From Fistularia commersonii (lineage: Eukaryota; Chordata; Actinopteri; Syngnathiformes; Fistulariidae), in assembly GCA_037954325.1 (NCBI GenBank), contig JBBMNZ010000001.1:4543232-4607231 (forward strand): DNA of 64,000 bases. Direction: 5' to 3'. The position numbers and the translations under genes were made by a program. Positions 34,807 through 45,911 of this stretch are shown piece by piece; within the stretch, counting starts at the first letter, position 1, and the number at the start of each line of letters is the position of its first letter. Below the pieces are notes generated by a model that had not been told where the DNA came from, ran no database searches, and was given only the letters and a program-made list of their open reading frames with translations.

Positions 34807-36296
34807 GGGATCCCCCGGCGCCGCTCAAAGATTTAAAATGAAAAAATCCCAATCGCCGAAATGCAAACGAAGCTTTGGATTAACCGTCGCTATGGTGACA
34901 AACGTCCGGGCGCCATTTCCGGCTGGAAGTCCCAGTGATCACATGAAAACCACCCACCCGCCCTCAGCGCGAGTCCGACGGGCCGAAAGGTCGTTTGCAG
35001 CCTGTTTATCTGGGTCTGGCAGCCTGGTGGTGGAGGAGGAGGAGGAGGAGGCGGGGGGGTGGATGGAGGGGTCGGACCCCCCTCCGCCCCCAGGGGTCGG
35101 GACGGTGACCAAGATGCAGCCTGACAGGGGGCAGCAGGAGGCTGGCATATCCCGGGCGCGGGCGGAGGCATCCGGCGATTTCGGGACGGCGTGCCCGAAA
35201 GACGCCATTTTTCACCGCCGGGGAGGGAAGGGAGCCGAACGCTACTTCAGAATCTGCAGGGCTTGCGTGGGATCTGGACCCGAACACCCCCCCCCCCCCC
35301 CTTCACACACACACACACAACTTGCAGTAAACAAATCAATTCCCCATTACAAAATTAAGGCTCATTACTGGCGTGGACGAGCGCTCGAGCGGCATCATGA
35401 CGCGCCGCCACATTACCGAGCGCCGCCATATTTATCAATTAGCGCCACTCAACACTTTCCCTTGCAACGGCGGCTAATGGGAAGGGGGGGTGGGGGGGAT
35501 GGGGGGGGCACTACGAGGCTTGTTGAGTTAATTACAAAGAGCCTCTCTTGTTTAGCCCAGACAAATAGTGGGGATCGCGCACATGTAGAACGCGGAGTTG
35601 TAATTTAGCCGCGGGCTTCCGCCGCCATATTTCACAATTAATTCCGGGCATTCATTGGCTCGCAGTCGGCGAACATTAGAAATACCCCCCCCACCCCCAG
35701 CTCTGAAACATTACCGGCGACGCGCATTAGAATTACAGCGGACTATCATTTTGAAATGTCGGTGGTGTTTCGTAATCCGATAACAGGCATCCTCGGCGTG
35801 CACGAGTGTGTGTGTGTGTGTGCGCTCGTGCACGGCAGATATTGTTGATGCCAGGAATCCGATGCATTATTTACAAGTTGGATGTTAATAAAAACAGACT
35901 GTTCATTTACTAATGGTTTACGTTTCTGCCGGCATCGTTCCAATTAGCAATATCAAAATGGGACAGAAGACTAAGTGAAAAGCTGGGGGGGGGGATTTGG
36001 AGGGGCGCGTTTACATTAACATGTTTCTGGAGTGGATTCGGCTTTTTTTTTTCGCGTGAAAAAAACGAGTGGCTACTCGGGTGATGAGGGACTCACTTGA
36101 CCAGCAGGATCTCCGTCAGGAGGCCGAAGGCGGCGGCGGCCACCTTGAACATGGTGGGCGGCGGCGGGCTGGTGAGGCCGGTCATCAGGTAGTGGACCAG
36201 GTAGGAGACAAGGCCCAGCATGACGCAGGAGGCGAGCAGCACCAGCCACGTCTGCCACTGGGACATCACCCATCGCCATGGCGACCGCCAACGCAG
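31695..36296 (-). CDS. Predicted two-helix membrane protein (two 3' exons, unidentified)
   Basis: Proposed CDS on the - strand: exon 36296-36097, then 31872-31695, ending in TGA. The first ends AA|GTGAGT and the second begins after TTTTCCCAG|G, so the junction codon is AAG (Lys) and frame is kept. From the Met at 36266 the product is 115 residues. Residues about 7-27 and 39-62 are two hydrophobic helices joined by a TSPPPP turn. The tail is hydrophilic, Ser/Arg/Glu-rich, and ends CLIVL. The frame is open upstream of that Met to a pyrimidine-rich acceptor (36297 or 36303), so more exons may lie to the right, outside or inside the window. I do not recognise the family. Splice phase match, helix spacing and codon-third GC bias support coding. 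The absence of a known homologue in my memory keeps confidence moderate. Confidence 0.5.
31900..32720. other. AT-rich intron DNA with a hAT-like terminus
   Basis: AT-rich stretches 31930-32030 and 32110-32400 have no gene. The segment 32440-32525 ends 'acgggttgccgacccctgg', the inverted terminus of a common fish hAT-type element (CAGGGGTCGGCAACCC). The other end was not found. Confidence 0.5.
32710..32884 (-). other. Acidic open segment: possible alternative exon or GAT/GAC repeat
   Basis: On the - strand, after CCTCTTAG|G, a 58-codon frame runs to TAA at 32712-32710. It reads FTQDHEQRSKVNFCGKNN and then Asp/Glu-rich stretches. Its phase would also fit the donor at 36096, making it an alternative terminal exon. 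A degenerate (GAT/GAC)n repeat explains most of it equally well. Confidence 0.2.
32850..32862 (-). promoter_or_regulatory. Perfect DR1 nuclear-receptor element
   Basis: TGACCTTTGACCT is the reverse complement of AGGTCAAAGGTCA, the consensus for HNF4 and PPAR/RXR-type dimers. One 13-bp match in 64 kb could be chance. It lies inside the possible acidic exon. Confidence 0.3.
32960..34750. other. Intron or intergenic DNA
   Basis: The stretch 32990-33600 is GC-rich with a (CGG)n patch at about 33453-33473. (CA)n lies at about 33652-33671. The stretch 34020-34620 is AT-rich and without recognised content. No coding exon was supported. Confidence 0.5.
33675..33940. promoter_or_regulatory. Candidate conserved non-coding block
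   Basis: 'gtaattaatgacttaattaa' and 'ttttaataaatctaacacgg' followed by 'ctggcatataaagattcaga'. Dense AATTAA cores in complex sequence between a CA microsatellite and a (CCG)n patch. Enhancer-like by composition. Confidence 0.4.
34776..34804. repeat. A homopolymer, 29 bp
   Basis: Uninterrupted A. It opens the Lys-leading 279-codon frame 34769-35608, which is not a gene. Confidence 0.95.
35310..35970. promoter_or_regulatory. Candidate conserved non-coding block beside the - strand exon
   Basis: Complex sequence with 'caattagcgccactcaacac', 'gagttaattacaaagagcct', 'cattagaattacagcggact' and 'ccaattagcaatatcaaaat'. It lies just 3' (left) of the 36.1-kb exon on the - strand, so it could be intronic. 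Conservation is inferred. Confidence 0.4.
36097..36296 (-). CDS. Exon with two predicted membrane helices (unidentified gene)
   Basis: 200 bp, preceded on the - strand by a T/C-rich tract 'tttgttttgctttgtcgtcg' and CCAG or CTAG acceptors, and followed by the consensus donor GTGAGT (36096-36091). It reads as a Trp/Arg-rich lead, then WLVLLASCVMLGLVSYL, TSPPPP and MFKVAAAAFGLLTEILLV. It may be the first coding exon (Met at 36266, G at -3) or an internal exon. Confidence 0.5.
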
Positions 36297-36695
36297 CTGG
36301 TACTAGACGACGACAAAGCAAAACAAAAACAACAGACATGTGACCGGTGTGATAAGCGCATTTCCGGGCTCGCGAAAACCCCTGGTTTTGACCTTTTAAA
36401 AAGCAGCCGGTGCCGTGGCAACGAGGGGCGAAGCGGGAACCGTTGATGATTGGACGTCGCAGATGTCAATCAAAGTTGTAACGCCGTGTTCCTGGACTTC
36501 AATATGATGAAGTACACCTTAAAAGTATCACATTCATCATATTTAGATCCAACCCGCAGGTAATCGGAAATGTAATTCAAAAATTTGAATTAAAATTTTT
36601 GAATGTCATTAAAATAAAAACTTGCGGTAACTTAACGTCGCCCTCTATTGATTTGGAGGAGGTACGGAGATGTCAGACGGGGTTTAGTGTTAGTC

Positions 36696-37866
36696 CAGGG
36701 GCGTCAAACTCAAATACACAAAAACACAAAATTCAAAAGTTGGACAAAGTCGCAGGCCAATATTGATATTCAATATCAATCCATATATATAACATATATC
36801 TGTTATATCCAGATATAACAATGGACCTTTTCATATGGACCCAAACAAATTCTGCTTAAAAACTGAATATGAAACAAGCAAAGCTTAATAGTATACAATA
36901 TATAGCTTAATATTGCAGACACGCAAAATCCTGTTTTCTGCACGTTTATGGGTTCTGGGGTGATTTTCGCGCCAAAACACCAGCAGAGCATTCTGGGATT
37001 TATAGTATTAGCGGTACATGCGCTGTAGGCTATAATACCAGCTCCAATAGTCGATTTTTAATGGCTTTGCAGGGCAAATTCAGTTTGAGTCCTATAGATT
37101 AGTCCCCTTCGGATAGGTCCGAGCTGTAGTTGTAATTTCAGTCGTAAAAAACAAAATACTCATGGTGAAAGCCTCACTGTTGCCATGGAGACGGACAGAA
37201 CACTGACAAATCGAGCGAATCTCACTTTCTGTCTGACTGAAGGCGGTGTCCCGGTACTTCCAGGTTATTTAAACCGAGGGGAAACTAAACGAATTTTCTA
37301 ATTAATTCTAGTGGCAAATTTTCCCACAGCGACAAGATTTTCTCTTCTAACTCAACAATATTTTTAGGGTTTAATTTCATCAATTCTTTTTTAATATTAA
37401 TTTGTTGCAAATTTTTTAGAGGAACAGTTCATCACATATAAAGATTTTTTTTTTTAATATACATGTTTACCTCCTTTACACTAAAAGAAAGGAAAAATTT
37501 GGACTTACTTTTACAGGACTGTCTCAGAAAATGAGAATATTGTGATAAAGTTCTCTAACTTCTGTAAAGCAATTAAAAAAAAATTAAAATTACTTTTTCA
37601 TTCTATTCTAATATTTTGAGATAGGATTTCTGAGTTTTCTTAAGGTGTAAGCCATAATCAGCAATATTAAAATAATAAAAGACTTGCAATATTTCAGTTG
37701 ATTTGTAATGAATCCAGAATGTAAGACATTTTTGTTTTTGTAATTGCATCACACAAGATAAAGAACTTTATCCCAATATTCAAATTTTCCGACGCAGTCC
37801 TGAAGGTCATTAATTTACAATGGCGTAAATTTGAACCCCCAAACCAAAAAGAGTTTGACACCCCTG
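36696..37866. mobile_element. hAT-like non-autonomous element, about 1.17 kb
   Basis: The left end CAGGGGCGTCAAACTC and the right end GAGTTTGACACCCCTG are inverted repeats with one mismatch in 16. The internal text 'attctgggatttatagtatt' is a phrase of fish hAT elements. Possible 8-bp target duplications (TGTTAGTC and GCTTAAGC) match at only four positions, so the insertion is old or the ends were altered. It has no transposase frame and carries a nested MITE. Confidence 0.6.
37514..37802. mobile_element. Tc1/mariner-type MITE (289 bp), nested
   Basis: The left end CAGGACTGTCTCAGAAAATG and the reverse complement of the right end (CAGGACTGCGTCGGAAAATT) form long inverted repeats that continue through ATATTGTGATAAAGTTCT. 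TA precedes the left end. The internal text 'gcaatattaaaataataaaa' fits a family seen in many fishes. It has no coding capacity. Confidence 0.75.
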
Positions 37867-37869
37867 GCT

Positions 37870-38980
37870 TAAGCGAGAACTTACAACTCCCCGGCGAGGA
37901 ATGTCTCATGATCTGAGATCAGTTAAACCCGACTTAAACCGGACCTCCCGATCCCGCCCCGCCAGATCACGCCCAGATCTCATCGTCCTCCGAGAACCCC
38001 GGATGGGTGGCTCGGGAGGACGGGTGTCGGTACCACCTATCAAAACGCGTCCAAGGTCCCCCTAGATGGCGCCGTGACGAACAAGGAACCTAATAACTCC
38101 ATCAATTAAAAGCCAGTCAGGCCGGGGGGGGGGATTGAGCGGGTTATCTTGTTGTTCTCTGCTGATTGTTCTCCGGGTTCTAAATGGTATTGAATCGTCC
38201 GCCCGATCGATTATCCGCCGCGACGGCGAATAAAGGGGGTGGGGGGCACATCTGTCTGTCTGAGACCTAGGATTATTATTGGGGGGGGGGGGGGTTCTGG
38301 ACACGTGGCAGGAACCGAGCGGGTTCCGAGGACTAATGAGACTCAGAGGTCCATTTGTTCTCGGGAGGAGACGTTGATTAAAGATGCACACGTAAGAACA
38401 TGGATCACGGAACCACCTGCCCCCGCCGGCCCGGACCCCCCCGCCGCCCCGCCCCCTTCCCCTCCCTCCAGGAAGTACACCGAGCCTCATCTTAAAGTCA
38501 AATAACAGGCAGCTCCACCAGCGGGGAGGTGTTTAAATATATATATATATATACACATACATATAAAAATAAATAAAATAAAGTCAGGATGATGTACATT
38601 AACGCCGTGTGTTAATTACATCCTGGTGTTTTATGACTCTGACCTTTAAACACTAAACTAATCAATCAGTTCTGAGGGAGGCGGTCGATCGGGAATATTT
38701 AGATTCTGAAAGTAGGGCACCATTTATCCAAACACAATCATTATTAATCGCCGGACGCACAACCCAAATACACCTTCTGCACCCCCAACCCTCCTTCGCT
38801 CCCCCCTCTGCAGGAGCGCTCCCAGCGTCCAGCCGCGGCTAATCCATCCCGCCGCCTCTGCTAACGGTTACCATGCAGAGGCTTAGACCTGCCACTCAAG
38901 GGAGGGGGGGCATTTAATTGGGAGTTCTAGCCACTGATTGCATGAAACAAAACAAAATGTATATACTGACACATATATAC
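37870..38980. other. Intergenic DNA
   Basis: The stretch 38090-38500 is complex with G and C runs. An AT dinucleotide patch is at 38535-38575. The stretch 38590-38900 is mixed and may hold a short conserved block. No coding exon was supported. Confidence 0.5.
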
Positions 38981-38989
38981 TCACATATA

Positions 38990-39730
38990 CTGCATTGTTA
39001 GCATAGCATGTAGCTTCCTGTGAAAAATCTCTCCAACAAATAAAAACAAACTGGTTGGGACATTGTAGCGTTGCAGCATGTGTATGACTATGTTGACAGC
39101 ATTAGCATGCATGATTAGCTTTGCAGAGGTATTTCCAGAGGCTGTCTCTGTAGTTTTTACTTGGCCGCTAACGCAACATGTAACTCGCGGTGACAATAGC
39201 AGGGGTTCATCATTAAACAAAGCAATTGGTGCTAGCATAGCATGTAGCTTCCTGTGAAAATAGTAGGAGCCCATGCAGCAAGCGTACGACTACGTTGACA
39301 GCATTAGCATGCGTCATTAGGTTTGTGTCAGTTTTGTTTCTCTTCCTGTAGTTTTTGTTAAGCTGCTAGCGCGGCATGTAGCTTCCACTGAAAACAGGAA
39401 GCAGGGGTCCATTGTCACACAGAAGTTGTTCAGAGCTGGAACTCTAGGCGCCCACATGGTCTGGTGACCTTCACATCTACTAACTTGGTTGTTGCCTCTA
39501 AATTTTGGAAGCTAAATCTCGTTAGCAAGTGTTACCGCAGCCGCAAAATTCAATAACAAATAAAGAAAAAGTAAAGCATTTTGGTAATTGCTGCTATGTC
39601 ATGTACAACCATGTTGTTGTTGTTTGCATGCGTCATTCGCTTTGAATTAGCAGTTTTAGCCTCCTCTGGTAGTTTTTTCTGGACTGCTAGCACAGCATAT
39701 CGTTACAGGTGAAAACAGCATTATCACACA
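38990..39730 (+). repeat. Degenerate tandem array, about 150-240 bp units
   Basis: 'agcatagcatgtagcttcct' with GTGAAAA occurs at about 38999 and 39234, with decayed forms at 39374 and 39690. 'gttgacagcattagcatgcr' occurs at about 39093 and 39295, with a decayed form at 39620. The order of the two phrases is kept between copies, so it is a tandem repeat with irregular unit length. Confidence 0.65.
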
Positions 39731-39734
39731 GAAA

Positions 39735-40400
39735 TTGATTGGTTCTGGATCTTCAGGTGCCCTCTTGGTCAGGTGACCCGCACCTTCACCTCCATCAGTT
39801 TGGCCTCTGTTATGCCAAAGCTAGGAGAAAACAGTCTCCTAAATCTTGCTAGCAAATGCAAGCAAAGTTGTACTCAATAAAAAAAAAAATAAAAAAAAAA
39901 AAAAAAAAACATTTGGGTCCAAGAAGTGATGGAGTTAGCATACAACAAAGTTTCATTTGTAATTAGCTTTGATCAAATTAGCTTCCACAGGAAGAAAAAG
40001 CTAAAGATTAGCCAGTTGCTAAGTGTGGAATTTAGCCTATTTACAAAGATAAATGCGCGAGAGAAGCCTGAGAAGAACACCCCCCCCCCTTTCCCTGACG
40101 CTTAGCATTTAGCGGCTACACATTTCAAGGGTTTCGACTTGGCAATTCTGGATTAGCAGGCGTCGCGAAGCGGCTTCCCCAATTGCTTTTCAGGAAGCGG
40201 CGCTCACCTTTCACCGCCAGGTATCGAGGTATCGACAAACTTCAGCCGGATCTGCTGATTCCAGGCGCGACACAAATTAACCGCGGAGCGGCCTCCTGCG
40301 CCGCCTGTTTGCTAACAACGTGGATGGAGCTCCACTTAGCAAAACCGTGGGCTGGAAAGTCTATTAACTTATTGAGATTAAAAGCCCGATGCCCCCCCCC

Positions 40401-40432
<32 letters not shown>

Positions 40433-41396
40433 CCTTCCCCCGGCCAGCGACGCAGCGAGGAGAGAGGAAAGGTGATTGATGAGAGCCATCAGGCAGCTTG
40501 GAATCTCTTCTCTCATTAGACACCGTATGCATCCGAGCTGTTCCTGCACACGGGGGGGCGGGTGGGGGGTTGCTGGGCCGAGTAGGGGGCGCTTATTGTA
40601 GGAGATAAGTGCACACGTTAAAACATCTACCTTGTGTGTCAACCGCTGGGAAAACAATTTGCGGCCACTCTTTGTCCGGTAAAAGAGAACTTTCTGAAAG
40701 AGAGAACCCGGGAGAGCGTCCGGTGGACGGTCACCGCGCTCTGATTGTGCTCATATCACCGAGCCAGATCGCTTATCACGCACTGATTACTAATTGATAG
40801 TCGTATTTTCATAATATGCTACAGATTGCATCATAACTGGTGATAATTCATTCATTCATTCATCAGTCTTATCTTAGCGTTCTGAAGCCATTCACAGCAG
40901 GGACTGGATGCAAAGGGCAGTGTTTAACACGGACAGGCCACCTGTCAATCATCCAGAGACATTATATCCGCTAATTAGCGCGATTTCGTCTTAAATCACT
41001 CTTTTTGGACTGTAGATGGAGAACCTTGAGAGAAACCCTGGCAGCGAACCCTACTGATTCAGAGGACGACAGAGCTGATTCAAAGATTGAATGGTGTTTT
41101 TGGCACATTTAGCGGTTAGCTAGCTGCTACTGCTACCTTAGCCTTAGCGACACAGCGCTAACTCTGAAAAGGCCCAATCCAGGATCTGAACCACGTCTAG
41201 AACTGACAGAGGGCCAGCATCATCAGGATAGTGACCTAACTGATCTTTAAATACATATATATATTTGTTTTTGTTTTTTTTTCAATTTATTTTTTAATTT
41301 TTTAAAATGTATTTTTCATTTTTTTTACTTGAGTCTGATTGTCTTCAATCACTGGTGTAGCTGAGCTGCGGAAGGTAAGAAATGCTAGTCTTTGCT

Positions 41397-41466
<70 letters not shown>

Positions 41467-42960
41467 AACTCACACACTCTCACACACACACACATACACA
41501 CACACACACACACACTTGTGACGACCTCCGGGTCAAAGTGCACTACGTTTCTCCTTCACAGGACTCTTGGACGTACCCCAGCTCGGTCACATGATCAGGT
41601 GCGAACGCAGCATACAAAGATACACGTGCGCTCGTGCACGCTCGTGCGCACATCTATTCTTCGTTACTGGGTGTTTTGGTCAAGAGTTTGCTAGAACACT
41701 AGAACCCCTGCATGTGTGTTGGGGCTGGAGTCGGGGGGGCAGTTTGTCTGCAGGGGGCGGGAGGCGGGGGGGTGATTTCCTGAGGAGCCAATCAGAAAGA
41801 ATATTGTTTGAAGCTCCGTCGCCCCCCCCCCCCCCCGCCCCCCCACCCTCGGTGAGCTCCGTCCGCTGTCAGGATCACTGCCACCTGTCCAATCGCCCGC
41901 CAGCTAATCAGGTTATTTTGTATTCTGGCGAGGAACCGACGGGGGGGGGGGGGGGAGAGTTTGCATGTGGCGGTGTGTGTGCGTGGGGGGGGGGGGGGGG
42001 GTTAAAATGTAAACGGGTAATTCAGTGTGAGACGCAGCAACATGTCTAATCAGTCATTAACAAAATTAAACCGAATCCTTCCTCTTTAATTTCACCGGCG
42101 AGGCCCTTTAATTGGAGACTCTATTTCATTTAGTTAATGAAAGTCCCGCGGAAAATTTCTTCTTTGAGGGACAGCGGCGCGTCATGTGATCAATGGAGCT
42201 GCAAATGGACCCCCCAAACCCCCACCCCCAAACCCCCACCCACCTCCTTCCCCGACTGATCATGAGAGTTTTAACGGTGGAGTGGGGGGAAATTGAAATT
42301 AAAGCGTCTCGCAGCTGACAGTCCGACATCGTCGTCCAATGAGACGCCACGTCTCATTGGACGGGATGAGATGGATCTGGGAGGAGGAAGGGGGGCTATT
42401 AGAGCGGAAAAGACCCCGCAGGAGTGATGAAGTGTCTGAAGACTACAACTTCCCGTGTTTGCGCTCACGCCACGGCCTCCTGACCGCAGCACCGCCGCCT
42501 CCGCTGCAGCCCACAGGTACAATCAACCAGAAAATGAACCGCGGGGTGGGTAGTTCGGCTCTGGATACTTAAAAAGCGGAGCCCGAGGCGGGTCTCGCCC
42601 GATCGCCATGGTTACGACGCAGCCGTCATCGGGATTTAGAGTTTTTCAGAGTCCGGCGCACATTACTGATGTTGATGTGACACATAATTTGGCGGGCTGC
42701 GGACAGGAAGTAGATCCACCTGAAGGTCATATGTGATTCAATTAGGCTAAGCTAAGCTAAACTAGGATGACAGGATGATGTTTTGTTCGGATTCGTTTGG
42801 AAAAGGGCAGGAGCAGCAGGTTCGTAGGTTACCCGCTCGCTAACAGCGTCGCTGGTTCCTGCTAGCTAACAGCGCTAACGTTGTTTATTATCCCTGTAAG
42901 CGGCTGATGACTGAACTTTTACAGAGAAGCTCATGGAAACAAGAAAATTTGCATTTTTGC
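39735..42960. other. Intergenic DNA with candidate regulatory blocks
   Basis: An A-rich tract at 39880-39910, complex sequence at 40120-40820 (split by CA at 40402-40428), AT-rich DNA at 41240-41330, CA at 41408-41515, then G/C runs at 41820-42000 and complex DNA at 42040-42340. No coding exon was supported. Confidence 0.5.
41408..41515. repeat. Interrupted (CA)n microsatellite
   Basis: Just over 100 bp of CA with short CT and AT interruptions, seen directly. Confidence 0.95.
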
Positions 42961-42999
42961 GTGAATCCATGATGGTACCTGGACGGTGACGCGTGCATT

Positions 43000-43210
43000 C
43001 ATTCATTCATTCATTCATTTGTTTGTTCCTTCTCTACACCGTTTATCCTGGTCAAAGGGGGCGGGGCCAACAACTATTTTTGGACTATGAGAAGAAGACG
43101 GAGAACCTGGCGAGAACCCAGGCAGGAGAACATGGAGGTTCCACACGGAGAAAACCCAGACAGGCAGTTAACCAGGCGTGGAACACGACCTGCCGTTTCA
43201 TTCGGCGTTG
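43000..43210 (+). repeat. Dispersed teleost repeat copy
   Basis: Starts with (ATTC)n and 'ctctacaccgtttatcctgg', continues through 'gaacccaggcaggagaacat' and 'ggaggttccacacggagaaa', then 'aacccagacagg'. These phrases are reverse-complement relatives of the copies at 1.74 and 13.07 kb and match a repeat widespread in fish genomes. Confidence 0.6.
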
Positions 43211-43864
43211 ACCTTGAGGTGAGCCATCGTTGCCGCGGTAACGCGACTAATGGGGTCTGTATAAACAACAGACAACACAGCTGTGATTCCAACACAAAGG
43301 TTGAGTTCTAAATCAAGCCGGAGAACATGAGGTCGCTATTGTTCGCGGGTCTAACAGAAGCACCTCCAACATCCGAGCCGCTCGGTTCTCGCGGAGACAC
43401 GGCGAGGAGGTGGCGGGGGGGAGATAGATGATAAGGGAAGATTAGTTAAGAACTCCGACGGGGAGTTTGCGGAACCAGAACCAGATCTGGAGCGACGGCG
43501 TGGCTCACGATCTCTGGTGATTTATTCAGCTTCAGGCACGACGCTGCCGCCGCCGCTGCCAGAACTTGTCAGGTCAGAATCCTAATTAAAACTGTTAATC
43601 ACGGCTTCCTGTTTGTTCGGCACTCCCGAGAAAATGAAAAATGCGATGGAATTACTCATGGCTTCCTCGCCGACGAGGAGCCTCTTCCTGTTTCATCTAC
43701 TTGTGCGCCATGGATGTGGAGGCCGGGCGTCAGGCCCCGTCCACGCGAGCACAGACGACGGCGTGGATGGTTCTGCCAGTAGGGGGCGCCGGGGTGGGGC
43801 CGAAAACAACCTCCCCTTCCCCTTTACCCCAAGAACCCGTAATAGAAAGACATCATATTGGGAT

Positions 43865-44540
43865 GGGTCATCTTAATCTTATCTTATCCTATTGTACCCT
43901 AAGATACTTTATCCCAACTTAGAGTATCTTAACGTGCCTTAACAAACGTATACATATTTATCTTACCGAACGTTATCATATTGTCATTTACCTTAGTGTA
44001 CCTTGGTATACCTTATCGTACTTTGGCACACCTTATTGTACACTATTGTACGTATAGCGTAGCCAAATACACCATGGCATACGTTATCTTATTATACCTA
44101 CTGTTATCTTGTAGTTTAGCATAGCTTAGGGTACCTTAGCATACCTTACCTCATCATACTTAACTATACCTTATGGTACACCTCCATACGTATCTTAACA
44201 TACTTTAGTGCCCTTTATCTTATCTTGCTTCATGTTATCTTAGTGTATCTTCATGTACCTTAAGATACCTTAGTGCCCTTTATCTTAAATTACCAAATGT
44301 TACCTTATCGTATTTTAGCTTACTTTAGCTTACCTTGCCGTACTTTCTCTTACTCTTTGTTATCTTAGCATACCTTGTGGTCCACTATCACACTTGAACC
44401 TCCCTTAACATACCATAGCGTTCCGTATCTTATCATACCTAATGTTATTTTATCATGCTTTATCATACATAAGAATATCTGAACATAACTTGCTATACTT
44501 CATCATTGGTTGCGTTATCTTAGCTTAGCTTGTTATCTTA
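43865..44540 (+). repeat. Degenerate array of about 10-bp units (TACCTTATCT-like)
   Basis: Phrases TACCTTA, TATCTTA, TACTTTA and their variants recur dozens of times with spacing close to 10 bp over about 680 bp, then stop. It has no coding potential. The near-helical period is noted in the findings. Confidence 0.75.
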
Positions 44541-44549
44541 GTGTAGGTG

Positions 44550-45880
44550 GATTACAGAAATGTTTTTGTCAGGAAAAATTCCCTCCATCTTTTGCTAACT
44601 GTCTCTACGGACAATATTAATGATAATAATAATAACAATGATAATAATAATAACTCAAATAATAAGACATTATTGACATGCTCACAGGAGATAAAAGCAA
44701 AGTTAAGTTACTGAATGAAGGTGATCGGTTGGATGTCTGTGATTGACAGGTCAAGCCCCGCCCATCTCCCCTCTGGTGTCGCCTCCTCCCTCCCATCCCA
44801 GAATGAACAAGTGAACGTCGCGGTCGCTAGTTCATCCCTCAGAGTAACACATCTGGGACTATCGCAGTATAAATACACACTCTACTTCCTGTTTCATTCC
44901 TCTTGGACTGCTAACGAGGCTCGTTAGAGGCGGAAACCATCCCGCGGTGTAGCATGTCGCTAGCAAACAGCCGCATGCTAACAAATCAGCGATTAGCGGG
45001 AATGATCGCCGCGCCGCCTCCCCGGCTTATTTATCGCACGTTCCTGCGATAATCTGACGTTCCCCCGCACGTCGCCACTTAATGAGCCCAGGCACTGCTA
45101 GTAAATTAGCAGCTAGTAAATGGATACGGGGCTGATTTTCCCCGCGGGAGGCCGGCGCCGCTCATCGCCCACCACCGAGAGGCACCGCCATTTGTTTCTA
45201 ACCCCCCCCCCCATACAGGGGCCTCTGTGACACTTCTTTTTTTTTTTTTTTTTTCTGAATCTCAACATCGAATAAACCGATTACATTACTCTGGTTGTCA
45301 TTTTCCTGCCTGGCCAGTTTAACGGTTGCAGATAATTCCTTCCAGGGGGGAGAAAATGGGCTTTGGGTATCTTCATCATCTCTCCGGAATGGTTCGGTCC
45401 ATATAAATTGATCTAAAAATCAATCAAATTGAGTATTCTGTGTTACAAATCGTGAATATTTCCAGGCTATTGAACTCAATGGGACAGAGAATGGTATGTT
45501 CCAGGACGGGGGGGGGGGGGGGTTAAAGAAGTTTACCCAGGATGTGGAGACAGCGATTGACATTTTTAAACATTTTAAACTTGAATTATTGATCGGTGTG
45601 TGTGACCATTCAGAAAGCCGGAGCTGGAGTCCGGTGGCGTTTCTAGATCACGTGACCCGGAGGACCGTCGCATTCCCATGGATGAAAACTACGAATTCCC
45701 AAAATCGGTCTGAAGAAAGAGTTACCGCGAGGCATGGGAAATAAATGCGGTGTAAATTACAGACACTTTAGCTCGTAGCACACAAGTCGATTTGCTAGCA
45801 CGGATGAAAGACGACAACAAAATATTATTTCCTCTTTCTCCCCAATGTATTATTCTCTTCTTCCCCTGAGGTGGTCCAGG

Positions 45881-45911
<31 letters not shown>

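Noticed and set aside
34769..35608. 279-codon + strand open frame, the longest in the window
   Set aside because: It begins in a 29-bp A homopolymer (poly-Lys), then crosses a (GGA)n patch and C/CA runs. No domain or splice logic supports it.
36073..36339. 88-codon - strand open frame over the 36.1-kb exon
   Set aside because: This is the +1 shadow of the proposed exon. It ignores the splice sites and reads Arg/Pro/Ala-rich sequence without hydrophobic helices.
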